Assembly (NCBI RefSeq): GCF_001613125.1
Contig: NZ_BDBT01000010.1
Span: 1-64,000, forward strand
Source: Nocardia shimofusensis NBRC 100134
Lineage (GTDB): Bacteria; Actinomycetota; Actinomycetes; Mycobacteriales; Mycobacteriaceae
Reading direction: 5' to 3'
DNA: 64,000 bases
Translations under genes and position numbers: made by a program
Notes under the pieces: generated by a model
Told to the model about the DNA's origin: nothing
The model's input: the letters and a program-made list of their open reading frames with translations, nothing else
Database searches by the model: none
Part shown: positions 54,786-64,000 of the stretch, piece by piece
Layout of the letters: every line of letters begins with the position of its first letter
Numbering within the stretch: position 1 is the first letter of the stretch

Positions 54786-55919
54786 GTGACACACGGATTC
54801 GGACCGGTTGCACCCCCCGACGCGGGAATTCGCGCACAGGCCGAAGCACGCCAGACCCGGTTGATCAAGCCGGTGGGCGCGCTCGGCAGGCTGGAGACGC
54901 TCGGCAACTGGATCGCCGCCTGCCAGGGCGCGTGCCCGCCGAAGCAGTTCGAGCGGGCGCGGGTGGTGGTGTTCGCCGGGGATCACGGCGTCGCCACGCA
55001 CGGCGTCTCGGCCTATCCCCGCGAGGTGACCGCCCAGATGGTCGCCGGGTTCCTGGCGGGCGGCGCGGCGATCAACGCGCTGGCCAGGGCCGCGGGCGCG
55101 ACGGTCCGGATCGCCGACATCGCCGTGGACGGCGACACCGATCCGTCGATCAGCGCGCACAAGGTCCGCCGCTCCTGCGGCAGCATCGACCGCGAGGACG
55201 CGCTGTCGGCGAAGGAGATCGACGACGCGCTGGCCGCGGGCGTCGCCATCGCCGACGAGGAGATCGACGGCGGCGCGGATCTGCTCGTCGCCGGAGACAT
55301 GGGTATCGGCAACACCACCCCGGCTACCGTGCTCATCGCCACGCTCACCAATGCCGAACCTGTCGTCGCGGTCGGTCGCGGCACCGGCATCGACGACGCG
55401 GGCTGGATTCGCAAGGTCGCCGCCATCCGCGACGCCATGCGCCGGGCGCGACCGGTGATGAAGGATCCGGTGGACCTGCTGCGTGTCGCCTCCAGCGCAG
55501 ATATCGCCGCCACCGCCGGATTCCTGGCCCGCGCCGCCCAGCGCCGCACCCCGGTGATTCTCGACGGCGTGGTGGTCACCGCGGCCGCGCTCGTCGCCGA
55601 GGATCTGGCCGCGGGCGCGAGCGCCTGGTGGGTGGCCGGACACCGCTCCACCGAACCCGCGCACACCCTCGCGTTGAAGCAGCTTCGCCTGGAACCCCTG
55701 ATCGAGATGGAGATGCGCCTGGGCGAGGGTTCCGGAGCGGTCGCCGCCCTGCCGATCCTGCGCGGCGCTGTCGCCGCGCTCGCGGAGATGTCGACTTTCG
55801 ACGAGGCGGGCGTGAGTACTTCCGGCAGCGGCACTCCCGACAGTGGCACTCCTGGCAGCGGTTCTCCCGGCAAAGGCACTCCCGGCAACGACCCGACCAC
55901 CGCGCCGCTGACCACATGA
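54786..55919 (+). CDS. cobT: Nicotinate-nucleotide--dimethylbenzimidazole phosphoribosyltransferase
   Basis: A 377-residue CobT that activates the lower-ligand base of cobamides. Motifs are [50 protein letters not shown] and [12 protein letters not shown], which includes the catalytic Glu. The C-terminal ~40 residues after the domain are Ser/Gly/Thr/Pro repeats from a 15-bp tandem unit (55824-55890). GTG at 54786 was taken as start; the frame is open 57 bp upstream without similarity. The stop overlaps the cobS start (ATGA). Confidence 0.94.
   Translation: MTHGFGPVAPPDAGIRAQAEARQTRLIKPVGALGRLETLGNWIAACQGACPPKQFERARVVVFAGDHGVATHGVSAYPREVTAQMVAGFLAGGAAINALARAAGATVRIADIAVDGDTDPSISAHKVRRSCGSIDREDALSAKEIDDALAAGVAIADEEIDGGADLLVAGDMGIGNTTPATVLIATLTNAEPVVAVGRGTGIDDAGWIRKVAAIRDAMRRARPVMKDPVDLLRVASSADIAATAGFLARAAQRRTPVILDGVVVTAAALVAEDLAAGASAWWVAGHRSTEPAHTLALKQLRLEPLIEMEMRLGEGSGAVAALPILRGAVAALAEMSTFDEAGVSTSGSGTPDSGTPGSGSPGKGTPGNDPTTAPLTT
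55824..55890. repeat. 15-bp tandem repeat at the 3' end of cobT
   Basis: About four imperfect copies of a 15-bp unit encode SGTPG-like pentapeptides at the C-terminus of CobT, past the enzyme domain. The reading frame is kept because the unit is a multiple of three. Confidence 0.75.
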
Positions 55920-56692
55920 CCGCACCGCGCCGGGTGTCCTGGCCCGCGGCCGCGCGGCTGGCGTTCTCCTGGCTGAGCGTGCTGCCCGTGCGCGGCCCCG
56001 ACGAGGTGGACCGCTCCGGAGCCGCCAAGGCGATCGCCCTCGCCCCGCTCGTCGGCGCGGCGCTCGGCGCACTCGCCACGGCCCTCGCCTGGCTGTCGGC
56101 CCACCTCGGCGCGAGCGCTCCGCTGGCGGCGCTGCTCGCGGTCGGCGCGCTGGCCCTGGGCACGCGGGGCATGCACCTGGACGGTCTGGCCGACACCGCA
56201 GACGGTCTCGGCAGTTACGGCCCGCCCGAACGCGCCCGCGCGATCATGAAGGGCGGCGATGTCGGCCCGTTCGGCGTCGCCGCCATCGTATTCGCGATCG
56301 GCGTGCAGACCCTCGCGTTCGCGGCGCTCGTCGATGAACGCCGTTGGCTCGCACTGGCGCTCGCGGTCACCGTGGGCCGGGTCGCCGTCGTGCTCGCCTG
56401 TCACGGCGCGCCGCCCGCCGCGGGCACCGGCTTCGGTGCCCTGGTCGCCCGCACCCAATCCCGGCCGACCGGCGCGCTCTGGGCGCTCGCGGCGGCGGTG
56501 TGCGCGATATTCGCGGTGCCGGACCGCGCCTGGCTCGGCCCGGTGGCCACGCTGGTCGCCCTCGCCGTCGCGCTGCTGCTGGTCCGGCATTGCGTGCGCC
56601 GTTTCGAGGGCCTGTCCGGCGACGTACTCGGCTCCGCGATCGAGGTGACGATCACCGTCGCGGCGGTCGGCTTCTCGCTGGCAACCCCCTGA
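55916..56692 (+). CDS. cobS: Adenosylcobinamide-GDP ribazoletransferase
   Basis: A 258-residue membrane enzyme that joins adenosylcobinamide-GDP with alpha-ribazole, the last step of cobamide assembly. The acidic active-site motif [18 protein letters not shown] and the segment [14 protein letters not shown] are present, and at least five hydrophobic helices follow. It is translationally coupled to cobT. The kinase/guanylyltransferase CobU is not in the window. Confidence 0.95.
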   Translation: MTAPRRVSWPAAARLAFSWLSVLPVRGPDEVDRSGAAKAIALAPLVGAALGALATALAWLSAHLGASAPLAALLAVGALALGTRGMHLDGLADTADGLGSYGPPERARAIMKGGDVGPFGVAAIVFAIGVQTLAFAALVDERRWLALALAVTVGRVAVVLACHGAPPAAGTGFGALVARTQSRPTGALWALAAAVCAIFAVPDRAWLGPVATLVALAVALLLVRHCVRRFEGLSGDVLGSAIEVTITVAAVGFSLATP

Positions 56693-56790
56693 TTCCGGGG
56701 TCACCGGACCGGAACAGTCATCCACGTTGCACCGAATACAACCGACCGGTACTTTTCCTTGCCGATGCGCGGAGGCAGCCACAGTACCCC

Positions 56791-56796
56791 TAGGGT
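56791..56796 (+). promoter_or_regulatory. -10 element of the MBL-fold gene, leaderless-type
   Basis: TAGGGT ends 6 nt before the ATG at 56803. Confidence 0.55.
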
Positions 56797-56802
56797 GGGC
56801 GT

Positions 56803-57516
56803 ATGTCTTCCGACCGTCTGTACTTCCGGCAGCTGCTGGCCGGGCGCGATTTCGCCGTCGGCGACCCGATCGCGACCCAGATGCGCAATTTCGCCTATCT
56901 GATCGGTGACCGCGAGGCCGGTGAGTGCGTGGTGGTCGACCCGGCCTACGCCGCCGGCGATCTGGTCGACATCGCCGAGAACGACGGCCTGCGCCTGACC
57001 GGTGTGCTGGCCACCCATCATCACCCCGATCACGTCGGCGGAACCATGCTCGGCTTCACACTGCGCGGCGTGGCCGAACTGCTCGAGCAGAGCCCGGTGC
57101 CCGTGCACGTGAACAACCAGGAACTTTCCTGGGTCGCCGATGTCACCGGCATCGCGCCGAGCGAACTCACCGGACATCAGCACGGCGACACCCTCGAGGT
57201 CGGCGCGGTGCGCATCCAGCTGCTGCACACTCCTGGGCACACCCCTGGCAGCCAGTGCTTCCTGGTGGACAACCGCCTCGTCGCCGGCGACACCCTGTTC
57301 GTGGACGGGTGCGGGCGCACCGACTTCCCCGGCGGGGACACCGACGAGATGTTCCGCAGCCTGCGCTATCTGGCCGGTCTGTCCGGCAACCCGGTGGTCT
57401 ACCCCGGCCACTGGTACTCCGAGGAACCCAGCGCGGCGCTGTCGGCGATCAAGGACAACAACTACGTCATGCGTCCGCAGACCCTCGAGCAGTGGCACAT
57501 GCTGATGCCCGGCTGA
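56803..57516 (+). CDS. MBL-fold metallo-hydrolase
   Basis: A 237-residue metallo-beta-lactamase-fold enzyme. The metal-binding THHHPDHVGG is complete; HTPGHTPGSQCF gives the next His, and VAGDTLFVDGCGRTDFPGGD the Asp bridge, followed by YPGHWYSEE. The general shape resembles glyoxalase II or persulfide dioxygenase relatives. The DGCGRTDFPGGD form is typical of persulfide dioxygenase-like (ETHE1-type) enzymes, but a specific substrate is not proven. It is a single gene with a leaderless promoter, converging on ilvE. Confidence 0.85.
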   Translation: MSSDRLYFRQLLAGRDFAVGDPIATQMRNFAYLIGDREAGECVVVDPAYAAGDLVDIAENDGLRLTGVLATHHHPDHVGGTMLGFTLRGVAELLEQSPVPVHVNNQELSWVADVTGIAPSELTGHQHGDTLEVGAVRIQLLHTPGHTPGSQCFLVDNRLVAGDTLFVDGCGRTDFPGGDTDEMFRSLRYLAGLSGNPVVYPGHWYSEEPSAALSAIKDNNYVMRPQTLEQWHMLMPG

Positions 57517-57543
57517 GACAACCGGTGGATCGGTGGATCGGTG

Positions 57544-57591
57544 GAGGCGGTGGCAGTACTGAGCGGTGGCAGTACCGGCTGCCACCGCCTC
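57544..57591. terminator. Bidirectional terminator between the MBL-fold gene and ilvE
   Basis: GAGGCGGTGGCAG (57544-57556) and CTGCCACCGCCTC (57579-57591) pair perfectly over 13 bp around a 22-nt loop. It ends five bases short of the ilvE stop codon. Confidence 0.78.
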
Positions 57592-57595
57592 GCGC

Positions 57596-58696
57596 TCAGG
57601 CCTTGCGCATCCAGCCGTGGATGTCGGCGAAGGTGCCGCGCTGGATACCGGTGAGGGTGTCGCGCAGCGCCATGGTCACCTCGCCGGGCTCACCGCCGCC
57701 GATGGTGAATTCACCCTCGCCCGAGCGCACCCAGCCGACCGGCGTGATGACCGCGGCGGTGCCGCAGGCGAAGACCTCGCTGATCTCGCCGGACGCGGCA
57801 CCCTCGCGCCATTCGTCGACGGTGATCTTGCGCTCCTCCACCGGGTAGCCGGAGTCGGCGGCCAGCGTCAGCAGCGAATCGCGGGTGATGCCGGGCAGCA
57901 GCGAGCCGGACAGTTCCGGGGTCACCAGACGGGCGTTCGAGCCCGTGCCGAAGACGAAGAACAGGTTGTTGGTGCCCATCTCCTCGACGTAGCGGCGCTC
58001 GCAGGCGTCCAGCCACACCACCTGGTCGCACCCCTTCTCGGAGGCCTGGGCCTGGGCGAGCAGCGAGGCCGCGTAATTGCCCGCGACCTTCGCCTCACCG
58101 GTGCCGCCGGGGGCGGCGCGCACGTACTCGGTCGACAGCCACACCCGCACCGGCTTGACCCCGCGCGGGAAGTACGCACCCGCGGGCGAGGCGAGCAGCA
58201 GGTACTTGTAGGCCGACGCGGGCTTCACGCCCAGGCCCGCCTCGGTGGAGAACAGGAACGGGCGCAGGTACAGCGATTCCTCGCCACCCGCGGCGGGCAC
58301 CCAGCGCTCGTCGACCTCGAGCAGCTGATGCACGGATTCGATGAACAGTTCCTCGGGTAACTCGGCCATCGCCATCCGGCGCGCGGAACGACGGAAGCGC
58401 GCCGCGTTGGCGTCGATGCGGAAGGTCGCGACGCTGCCGTCGGCCTGCCGGTAGGCCTTGAGTCCCTCGAAGATCGCCTGGCCGTAGTGGAACACCATGG
58501 TGGCCGGATCCATCGACAGCGGCCCGTACGGCTCGACCTTCGCGTTGGTCCAGCCTTCGGCCTCGGTGTAGTCGATGGAGACCATGTGATCGGTGAAGTA
58601 CCGCCCGAAGCCGGGGGCCGCCAGAATCTCCGCTACCCGCTGATCCGATTGCGGCGCGGGATGGGGAATGCGGGCGAACTGTGCGGCGACGGTCAT
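57596..58696 (-). CDS. ilvE: Branched-chain amino-acid aminotransferase
   Basis: A 366-residue PLP enzyme, fold type IV, catalysing the last step of leucine, isoleucine and valine synthesis. The PLP Lys lies in [13 protein letters not shown], and [29 protein letters not shown] and [11 protein letters not shown] are family marks. Length and order fit the mycobacterial enzyme. TAGGAT ends 7 nt before the ATG, so a leaderless start is likely. It is followed on the right by gcvT in the same direction. Confidence 0.96.
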   Translation of the reverse strand: MTVAAQFARIPHPAPQSDQRVAEILAAPGFGRYFTDHMVSIDYTEAEGWTNAKVEPYGPLSMDPATMVFHYGQAIFEGLKAYRQADGSVATFRIDANAARFRRSARRMAMAELPEELFIESVHQLLEVDERWVPAAGGEESLYLRPFLFSTEAGLGVKPASAYKYLLLASPAGAYFPRGVKPVRVWLSTEYVRAAPGGTGEAKVAGNYAASLLAQAQASEKGCDQVVWLDACERRYVEEMGTNNLFFVFGTGSNARLVTPELSGSLLPGITRDSLLTLAADSGYPVEERKITVDEWREGAASGEISEVFACGTAAVITPVGWVRSGEGEFTIGGGEPGEVTMALRDTLTGIQRGTFADIHGWMRKA

Positions 58697-58703
58697 GGCG
58701 ATG

Positions 58704-58709
58704 ATCCTA
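58704..58709 (-). promoter_or_regulatory. -10 element of ilvE, leaderless-type
   Basis: TAGGAT on the minus strand ends 7 nt before the ATG at 58696. Confidence 0.55.
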
Positions 58710-58753
58710 ATCCGTGCCAGGATCCCGGTCTCGCGCGTCCCGGTGGTGGCGTT

Positions 58754-59848
58754 TCAGGAGGTGCGCGGCGACAGGAACGGCGGCTTGACCACTTCGCAGC
58801 GCAGTCGGCGCCCGCGCACATCCACCTCGACCTCCGCGCCCGGCTCGATCCCGGCCGCGGTGTCGATCAGCGCCAGCGCGATGCCGATCTTCAAGGTCGG
58901 TGAGAAGGTGCCCGAGGTCGTCTGCCCGATCTCCGTGCCGTCACGCAGCACTCTCTGCCCCTGCCGCAGCACACCGCGATCCAGTGCGCGCAGCCCCCGC
59001 AGGGTTCGGCGCGGTCCCGCCGCCTTCTCCTGTTCCAGTGCGGCTTTGCCCCAGAACTCCGGCTTGCGCCAGGCGACGGCCCAGCCGACCCCCGCCTGCA
59101 CCGGCGAGATCTCGGTGGACAGTTCGTGTCCGTGCAGCGGGTAGCCCATCTCGGTGCGCAAGGTGTCGCGCGCCCCCAGTCCGGCGAGCTGCCCGCCCAC
59201 GGCCTTCACCCGCTCGGTCAGCGCACGGAACACCACCTCGGCGTCGGCCCAGCGCGGCAGCACCTCGTAGCCGTGCTCACCGGTGTAGCCGGTGCGGCAG
59301 ACCCGGACCGGGCGACCGTCCCACTCGGCGTCGGCGAAGGCCATGTACTCCATCTCCGAGGGCAGGCCGAGCGCGTCGAGCACCGCCGCCGCGCCCGGTC
59401 CCTGCACCGCGAACACCGCGTATTCGCGATGCTGATCCGTCACCGTGACGCCCTCCGGCGCGGCCTCCGCCAGCCGCCGCACGACCGTCGCGGTGTTCGC
59501 CGCGTTCGGCACCAGGAAGATCTCCTCGTCGCCGACGTAATAGGCGATGAGGTCGTCGATCACGCCGCCGTCGTCGGTACAACAGAGCGTGTACTGCGCC
59601 TTGCCCGGCCGGATTCGGCCGAGATCGTTGGTGAGCACGGCGTTCACGAACCGCGCCGCGCCCGGCCCGGCCACCGTCGCCTTGCCGAGGTGGCTGACGT
59701 CGAACAGCCCGACCGCGGTGCGCGTGGCCTGATGCTCGCCCACGGTGCCCGCATAGGACACCGGCATCTGCCAGCCGCCGAATTCCGCGAACGTCGCCCC
59801 CAGTTCGACGTGCACATCGTGGACAGGTCCGCGCAACAGGTCGGTCAT
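58754..59848 (-). CDS. gcvT: Glycine cleavage system aminomethyltransferase (T protein)
   Basis: A 364-residue folate-dependent T protein that moves the methylene group from the lipoylated H protein to tetrahydrofolate, releasing ammonia. Signs are [43 protein letters not shown] and [23 protein letters not shown] at 59848 was chosen: TAAGCT ends 7 nt upstream and the protein then starts at the family position. The promoter lies within the end of the GNAT gene upstream. The other gcv genes are not in the window. Confidence 0.95.
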   Translation of the reverse strand: MTDLLRGPVHDVHVELGATFAEFGGWQMPVSYAGTVGEHQATRTAVGLFDVSHLGKATVAGPGAARFVNAVLTNDLGRIRPGKAQYTLCCTDDGGVIDDLIAYYVGDEEIFLVPNAANTATVVRRLAEAAPEGVTVTDQHREYAVFAVQGPGAAAVLDALGLPSEMEYMAFADAEWDGRPVRVCRTGYTGEHGYEVLPRWADAEVVFRALTERVKAVGGQLAGLGARDTLRTEMGYPLHGHELSTEISPVQAGVGWAVAWRKPEFWGKAALEQEKAAGPRRTLRGLRALDRGVLRQGQRVLRDGTEIGQTTSGTFSPTLKIGIALALIDTAAGIEPGAEVEVDVRGRRLRCEVVKPPFLSPRTS

Positions 59849-59855
59849 GCCGCCG

Positions 59856-59861
59856 AGCTTA
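59856..59861 (-). promoter_or_regulatory. -10 element of gcvT, leaderless-type
   Basis: TAAGCT on the minus strand ends 7 nt before the ATG at 59848, overlapping the end of the preceding gene. Confidence 0.55.
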
Positions 59862-60500
59862 GCCCGCGGACGTCTGCGCATCCGGCACCGGTGAGCGCCC
59901 GCGAAACCACATGGGGATCAGTACGGGGCCGCCCTCGGGCAGTGCGAGTGTGTGCCCGGTCCGCACGAAACCGCAGCGTTCGTACAGTGCGGCCGAACGC
60001 TGCGTGCTGGCTTCCAGGTACACCGGCTCGGCCGCCGCGGGTAGCCGCGCGGTCAGGATCGCCGCACCCGCGCCCTGCCCCCGGTGCTCCGGCACGGTCA
60101 CGATGGATTGCAGGTAACGATGCGGGAATTCGCGTGGATGGCTCTGCGCGACCAGCTCGGTCACCGCCGCCAGCCGGACCATCGGGCGCATCTGCTGTGC
60201 CCTCGAGGCCATTTCCGCGGTCTCCCGAGCCTCGGCCTCGTATCGGTCCACCGCGGTGACGTGGTGCCACACCGAGACCGACCACACCTCCTCGCCCGGA
60301 CCCGCGATCCACACCTCGTCCTCGCGCACTGCCCGTTCGATCACCTTCGGCGCGTGCTCGGCACGGAAGGCCGTCGCGACGTCCGGATAGCCCTCGGTCA
60401 CCCAGGCTGTCACCACCTCGTCCTGCGCACCCGCCGCGTACGCCCGGCCGACCGCCTCGACATCGGCGGCCGCCGCCCGTCTGACACGCATCCGATCCAT
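59859..60500 (-). CDS. GNAT family N-acetyltransferase
   Basis: A 213-residue acetyltransferase. Motif A is seen as [19 protein letters not shown] (acetyl-CoA pyrophosphate loop RGQGAG), and the last part has [19 protein letters not shown] with the catalytic-region Tyr typical of the fold. The N-terminal half ([17 protein letters not shown]) fits the receptor side. ATG at 60500 has GGGAGG 7 nt upstream; the frame is open further upstream without similarity. It ends 10 bp from the gcvT start, and substrate is unknown. Confidence 0.88.
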   Translation of the reverse strand: MDRMRVRRAAAADVEAVGRAYAAGAQDEVVTAWVTEGYPDVATAFRAEHAPKVIERAVREDEVWIAGPGEEVWSVSVWHHVTAVDRYEAEARETAEMASRAQQMRPMVRLAAVTELVAQSHPREFPHRYLQSIVTVPEHRGQGAGAAILTARLPAAAEPVYLEASTQRSAALYERCGFVRTGHTLALPEGGPVLIPMWFRGRSPVPDAQTSAG

Positions 60501-60588
60501 TCCCCTACCTCCCGTTGTGAACGCTGTTCCGCACGCCAAAGTAGGGAGACCCCTATCGCTTTTCCACACTTTCGTCACACTTGTTCGT

Positions 60589-61551
60589 GTGTCGAAACCC
60601 GGCGAGCGTCACCCCTCCGACGGTCGAGGCTCGCGCGGTGACAGCAGCGACCGCAGCGACCGGAGGCCGGCGGGCGATGCGGCGGACGCACGAGTTCGGC
60701 AGTGCGCCGTCTGCCGCCGTCGCCTGGACTTTCCCAACCGCGGGCGGCCCCGCCGCTACTGTTCGCGTTCCTGCCAGGCCCGCGCCTACCGCACCCGCCG
60801 GGCACTGCGCGCCGCCGGAGCCCCCGCCGAACGCAGGCCGCCGCGCCCCGAGCGACTCACCCGGGTGGCGATCGCCCGCGTCGCGGTCGCCCTGGCCGAC
60901 CGCGACGGTCTCTCCGGACTCACCATGCGCCGCCTGGCAGGGGAATTGGGCGTGACGACCGCCGCGCTCTACCGGCACTACCAGGACCGGGAAGCCCTGC
61001 TGTCGGCCATGACCGAACTGGTCATCGCCGAACACACGCGGCGCCCACACCCCGCCCCCACCGATCCGCGCACCGCCCTGGCGCAGGAGGCGCACCGCGA
61101 ATGGCGTCTCTACCGTGACCACGCCTGGATGCTGCCGGTTCTGGCGCGCACCCGCCCCCCGCTCGGTCCGTCCCTGTTCGACACCCTCGAACGCACCTTC
61201 ACGGCCCTCGACCGGTTCGACGTTCCGGGCGAGGAGATGCTCACCACCTACCTCGCCCTGTCCGGACTCGTCCAGGGGCTCGCCCTGCTGTCGGTCTCCG
61301 ATCGTGAGCGGCGCGAAGCCGGTTCCCTCGGCAGCGGTTCCGGGAGCTCGACATCACCGGAGGAGCCGGCGGACTTCCTCACGCCCGACACCCGGCCCAC
61401 GCTGTACCGTGCCCTCGCCCCGGCCGGCGCCCTCGATCTCGACGACCTGCTCACCCGCGCCCTCGACCTGCTCCTCGACGGCATCGCGTACCGCCACGCC
61501 ACCCACCACACGCCCGGACGTCCGCTGCACGATGCGGAACCGACCGAATAG
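60589..61551 (+). CDS. TetR family regulator with N-terminal zinc-ribbon-like motif
   Basis: A 320-residue regulator. Before the TetR domain lies a short Cys motif: RQCAVCRRRLDF and RRYCSRSCQARAY, arranged C-x2-C-x14-C-x3-C, likely to bind zinc. The helix-turn-helix follows as LTMRRLAGELGVTTAALYRHY within residues ~95-140, then a ligand-binding helical domain. A Ser/Gly linker with GSLGSGSGSSTSPEE interrupts the C-terminal domain. GTG 60589 gives all of this; CACACT 7 nt upstream is a weak leaderless signal. It is divergent from the GNAT gene and stops 9 nt before pepB, so it may control either. Confidence 0.85.
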   Translation: MSKPGERHPSDGRGSRGDSSDRSDRRPAGDAADARVRQCAVCRRRLDFPNRGRPRRYCSRSCQARAYRTRRALRAAGAPAERRPPRPERLTRVAIARVAVALADRDGLSGLTMRRLAGELGVTTAALYRHYQDREALLSAMTELVIAEHTRRPHPAPTDPRTALAQEAHREWRLYRDHAWMLPVLARTRPPLGPSLFDTLERTFTALDRFDVPGEEMLTTYLALSGLVQGLALLSVSDRERREAGSLGSGSGSSTSPEEPADFLTPDTRPTLYRALAPAGALDLDDLLTRALDLLLDGIAYRHATHHTPGRPLHDAEPTE

Positions 61552-61554
61552 CCT
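61549..61554 (+). promoter_or_regulatory. -10 element of the leucyl aminopeptidase gene, leaderless-type
   Basis: TAGCCT, overlapping the end of the TetR gene, ends 6 nt before the ATG at 61561. Confidence 0.6.
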
Positions 61555-61560
61555 GTGACC

Positions 61561-63075
61561 ATGACCGCTGTTGCAGATCGCCCACTCGGACCCGAATTGG
61601 CGCGTACCGAATCACTGAGCCCGGACACCGACGTGCTCGTGATCGGGCTGACGTCCTCGGAGAACGGTCCGTCCATCGCCCCCGACGACCTCTTCGGCGA
61701 CGTGCTCACCGAGCAGGTGCGCGCGGACCTGCTCGACGCCCTCGGCGCGGTCGGCGCCAAGGGCAAGGCCGAGGAACTGACCCGGGTGCCCGCCCCCGCC
61801 GGTCTCGACGATGTCACCAGCGTGCTGGCGGTCGGCCTGGGCGCGGCCGAGAAGATCGACGCCGAACAGATCCGCCGCAGCGCCGGTGTGGCCGCGCGCT
61901 CGCTCAGCGGCACCGAACTCGTCGCCACCACACTGGGCGGCCTGGATCTGGGCGCCGCCGCCGAGGGCTTCTACCTCGGCGCCTACACCTTCACCCCGTT
62001 CCGTTCGGCCAAATCCGCGCCCAAGGCCGACGAGGGTCCGCTGGCGCGTGTGGAATTGCTGGTCCCCACCCCCGATTTCGGTGAGGCGGAACTGATCCGC
62101 GCCGCGCTGGTCGCCGAGGCCGTCGCCACCGCGCGCGATTTCGTCAACACCCCGCCCAGCCACCTCTACCCGGCCGAGTTCGCCGCCCGCGCCGAGACAC
62201 TGGGCCGTGCCGCCGGTCTCGAGGTCGAGGTACTGGACGAGAAGGCCCTCGAAGAGCACGGTTACGGTGGCGTGCTCGGCGTCGGCAAGGGTTCCTCGCG
62301 CCCGCCGCGGCTGGTGCGTTTGGTCTACGCGGGCGGCGAGCGCAAGGTCGCGCTGGTCGGCAAGGGCATCACCTTCGACACCGGCGGCATCTCCATCAAG
62401 CCCGCCGCGAACATGGAGAACATGACCTCGGACATGGCCGGCGCCGCCGCGGTCGTGGCCACCACCCTGCTGGCGGCCCGGCTCGGCCTGCCGATCACGG
62501 TCACCGCGACCGTGCCGATGGCCGAGAACATGCCGTCGTCCACCGCCCAACGCCCCGGCGATGTGCTCACCCAGTACGGCGGCACCACCGTCGAGGTGCT
62601 CAACACCGATGCCGAGGGCAGGCTCATCCTGGCCGACGCGATCGTGCGCGCGAGCGAGGACGATCCGGAATTCCTCATCGACGTCGCCACCCTGACCGGT
62701 GCGCAGATGGTCGCTCTCGGCACCCGGACCCCCGGCGTGATGGGCACCGAGGAGTTCCGCGACCGGGTGGCGCGGATCTCCCGTGAGGTCGGCGAGCACG
62801 GCTGGTCCATGCCGCTGCCCGCCGAACTGCGCCAGGATCTCAACTCCAAGATCGCCGATCTGGCCAATGTCGCACCGCACCGCTGGGGCGGCATGCTCTC
62901 GGCAGGGCTGTTCCTGAAGGAGTTCGTGCCCGAGGGCGTCCAGTGGGCACACGTGGACATCGCGGGCCCGGCCTACAACACCGGCGGCCCGTTCGGCTAC
63001 ATCGGCAAGGGCGGCACCGGCGTTCCGGTCCGCACCCTCATCGCGGTCCTCGAAGACATCGCTGCGCAGCAGTGA
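61561..63075 (+). CDS. pepB: Leucyl aminopeptidase, M17 family
   Basis: A 504-residue cytoplasmic hexameric zinc/manganese aminopeptidase. The metal and catalytic residues lie in [16 protein letters not shown] (Lys, Asp) and [13 protein letters not shown] (Asp, Glu, Arg), with [16 protein letters not shown] between them. The N-terminal ~160 residues form the less conserved lobe. ATG 61561 fits the leaderless TAGCCT; a GTG at 61555 is in frame two codons earlier. In mycobacteria the neighbouring genes are the same (gcvT, then sucB). A strong terminator follows. Confidence 0.95.
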   Translation: MTAVADRPLGPELARTESLSPDTDVLVIGLTSSENGPSIAPDDLFGDVLTEQVRADLLDALGAVGAKGKAEELTRVPAPAGLDDVTSVLAVGLGAAEKIDAEQIRRSAGVAARSLSGTELVATTLGGLDLGAAAEGFYLGAYTFTPFRSAKSAPKADEGPLARVELLVPTPDFGEAELIRAALVAEAVATARDFVNTPPSHLYPAEFAARAETLGRAAGLEVEVLDEKALEEHGYGGVLGVGKGSSRPPRLVRLVYAGGERKVALVGKGITFDTGGISIKPAANMENMTSDMAGAAAVVATTLLAARLGLPITVTATVPMAENMPSSTAQRPGDVLTQYGGTTVEVLNTDAEGRLILADAIVRASEDDPEFLIDVATLTGAQMVALGTRTPGVMGTEEFRDRVARISREVGEHGWSMPLPAELRQDLNSKIADLANVAPHRWGGMLSAGLFLKEFVPEGVQWAHVDIAGPAYNTGGPFGYIGKGGTGVPVRTLIAVLEDIAAQQ

Positions 63076-63111
63076 CAGCTTCGGCGCACTGACAGCAGCG
63101 CCGTGACACAC

Positions 63112-63149
63112 CCGCACGGCGACTCGGGGAATCACGAGTCGCCGTGCGG
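63112..63149. terminator. Bidirectional terminator after pepB
   Basis: CCGCACGGCGACTCG (63112-63126) and CGAGTCGCCGTGCGG (63135-63149) form a perfect 15-bp stem with an 8-nt loop, between pepB and the convergent small gene. Confidence 0.87.
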
Positions 63150-63152
63150 CAT

Positions 63153-63503
63153 TCACAGATCGCGCAACTCCTCCTCGAACGCCCGGCGGCGCTCGATGCG
63201 CTTGCGTTCGTCGAAGTCGCGCATGCGCTGCGGATAGCCCGTCTTCGCCACGTCGTAGACCGGAATTCGCAGGTCACCGGCCAGCTTCCGCGCTCCGGCC
63301 TCGCCGACGATCCGTCGTGTCCACTCGCCGTCCGCGGCGACCAGCACCACCGTCACGTCGGTCACCGTCGTCTTGGGCTCGACGTATCCCTCGACGCCGG
63401 TGTGGGTGTGCACCCACTCGGCGAGATACCGCGCGTCCGCGCCCGAAACGCCGGAGGCGCCGCCCCGGCCCATCGCACCACGCAGGCGCCTCCACAAACT
63501 CAT
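63153..63503 (-). CDS. Conserved hypothetical protein
   Basis: A 116-residue soluble protein of unknown function. A basic Gly-rich N-terminus (MSLWRRLRGAMGRGG) leads to a compact alpha/beta part: DARYLAEWVHTHTGVEGYVEP, TVTVVLVAADGEWTRR-like strands, and GYPQRMRDFDERKRIERRR at the end. ATG at 63503 is supported by AGGAGG at 9 nt; an earlier in-frame start at 63632 is less likely. It is convergent with pepB and divergent from sucB, a position conserved in relatives as far as I recall, but no biochemical role is known. Confidence 0.7.
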   Translation of the reverse strand: MSLWRRLRGAMGRGGASGVSGADARYLAEWVHTHTGVEGYVEPKTTVTDVTVVLVAADGEWTRRIVGEAGARKLAGDLRIPVYDVAKTGYPQRMRDFDERKRIERRRAFEEELRDL

Positions 63504-63764
63504 CCGCGCCGACCTCCTCCTGGCCCGGTGAAAGTTCTCACCGGCGTCGATTCCATAGTGCCAGCTCGCGGTCAACTGACCGCCCTGTGCTACGCGCCAC
63601 GGCGGCGAGTGCAAGGATGGTCGGCGGTACAAAGAACCACACCGATCTCCGGTGCCGCGCAGTAATCGGCGCGGCTTTCCGGGTTTTCGCCGCGACCGCG
63701 GTGGACGCCCGGCGGAAGATCAACTGTTGTAGAACCCGTCGAGCAGTCAGAGGAGTCAACGGAC

Positions 63765-64000
63765 ATGGCCTTCTCCGTCCAGATGCCGGCTCTTGGTGAG
63801 AGCGTCACCGAGGGAACGGTGACCAGGTGGCTGAAGCAGGAAGGAGACACGGTCGAGGTCGACGAGCCGCTGCTCGAAGTCTCCACCGACAAGGTCGACA
63901 CCGAGATCCCGTCCCCGGCGGCGGGCGTGCTGTCGAAGATCGTCGCCCAGGAAGACGACGTCGTCGAGATCGGCGGCGAACTCGGTGTGATCTCCGCTGA
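63765..64000 (+). CDS. sucB: Dihydrolipoyl acyltransferase (2-oxoglutarate/pyruvate dehydrogenase E2), N-terminal part
   Basis: The first 78 codons of a gene that continues past the right edge. They form a complete lipoyl domain: [19 protein letters not shown], then [19 protein letters not shown], in which Lys43 is the lipoylation site. In mycobacteria this is DlaT, the E2 shared by pyruvate dehydrogenase and peroxidase systems. AGAGGAG lies 9-10 nt before the ATG. The E3-binding and catalytic domains are off the window, so the choice between the 2-oxoglutarate and pyruvate complexes cannot be made here. Confidence 0.93.
   Translation, partial: MAFSVQMPALGESVTEGTVTRWLKQEGDTVEVDEPLLEVSTDKVDTEIPSPAAGVLSKIVAQEDDVVEIGGELGVISA

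Overview
The window is very GC-rich, densely coded bacterial DNA from a mycolic-acid actinomycete, most likely Nocardia or a close Rhodococcus-type relative. The reasons are the actinobacterial division and cell-wall genes (mraZ-rsmH-ftsL-like-ftsI-murE-murF), the cytochrome bcc-aa3 oxidase genes split in the corynebacterial way (qcrCAB-ctaE apart from ctaCF), lipomannan and PIM mannosyltransferases (mptA, pimB), lppM, pknL, and a keto-carotenoid gene set of the Rhodococcus type. Gene order follows, from memory, the M. tuberculosis stretch Rv2157c-Rv2215, with one large internal inversion. No tRNA, rRNA, insertion sequence, prophage or CRISPR array was seen.

Layout. 1-6.8 kb: the dcw cluster on the minus strand, with a triple MraZ operator over its promoter and a ~106-bp imperfect palindrome between mraZ and rsmH. 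7.2-8.3 kb: DUF3040 and HEPN-like genes. 8.5-13.7 kb: an overlapping plus-strand run of GNAT, CrtO-type ketolase, CruF-type carotenoid protein, LppM and a GT2 glycosyltransferase. 13.9-19.1 kb: DUF1684, metF (minus), polyprenyl diphosphate synthase, a 69-codon ORF and a CrtI-type desaturase. 19.2-25.7 kb: mptA, the PknL-partner DNA-binding protein, pknL (with PASTA domains), class II DAHP synthase and a DEDD ribonuclease that appears to start at CTG. 25.8-30.1 kb: qcrB-qcrA-qcrC-ctaE (minus). 30.3-35 kb: RraB-like gene, trpD, a RAM-only Lrp protein and a DEDD-exonuclease/GIY-YIG fusion. 35.6-44.5 kb: two NlpC/P60 hydrolases, a HELTH metalloprotease, pimB, two SRPBCC-type proteins, an ArsA-like ATPase, a CxxC protein, glucokinase and an acyltransferase. 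44.7-50.9 kb: Spo0M, an FAD oxidoreductase, ctaF-ctaC and asnB. 51-64 kb: adenosine kinase, HesB-type Fe-S protein, DUF3043, a 52-codon membrane peptide, GlxA-type regulator, cobT-cobS, MBL-fold hydrolase, ilvE, gcvT, GNAT, a zinc-finger TetR, leucyl aminopeptidase, a small hypothetical gene and the start of sucB.

The window joins envelope building (peptidoglycan precursors, septation, PIM/LM mannosylation, NlpC/P60 hydrolysis), respiration (bcc-aa3 supercomplex) and amino-acid, one-carbon and cobamide metabolism. The most suggestive module is the carotenoid set: GGPP-type synthase, desaturase, ketolase, CruF-type hydratase and a CruG-like glycosyltransferase would fit an asymmetric 4-keto-1'-hydroxy-gamma-carotene glycoside. 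Phytoene synthase and lycopene cyclase are not in the window. Regulation visible in the sequence includes many apparently leaderless starts (TANNNT ending 6-7 nt before the start codon), perfect hairpin terminators between convergent genes, and a shared 20-bp element ahead of both NlpC/P60 genes. Function calls rest on recognised motifs and remembered family sequences, not on database searches.
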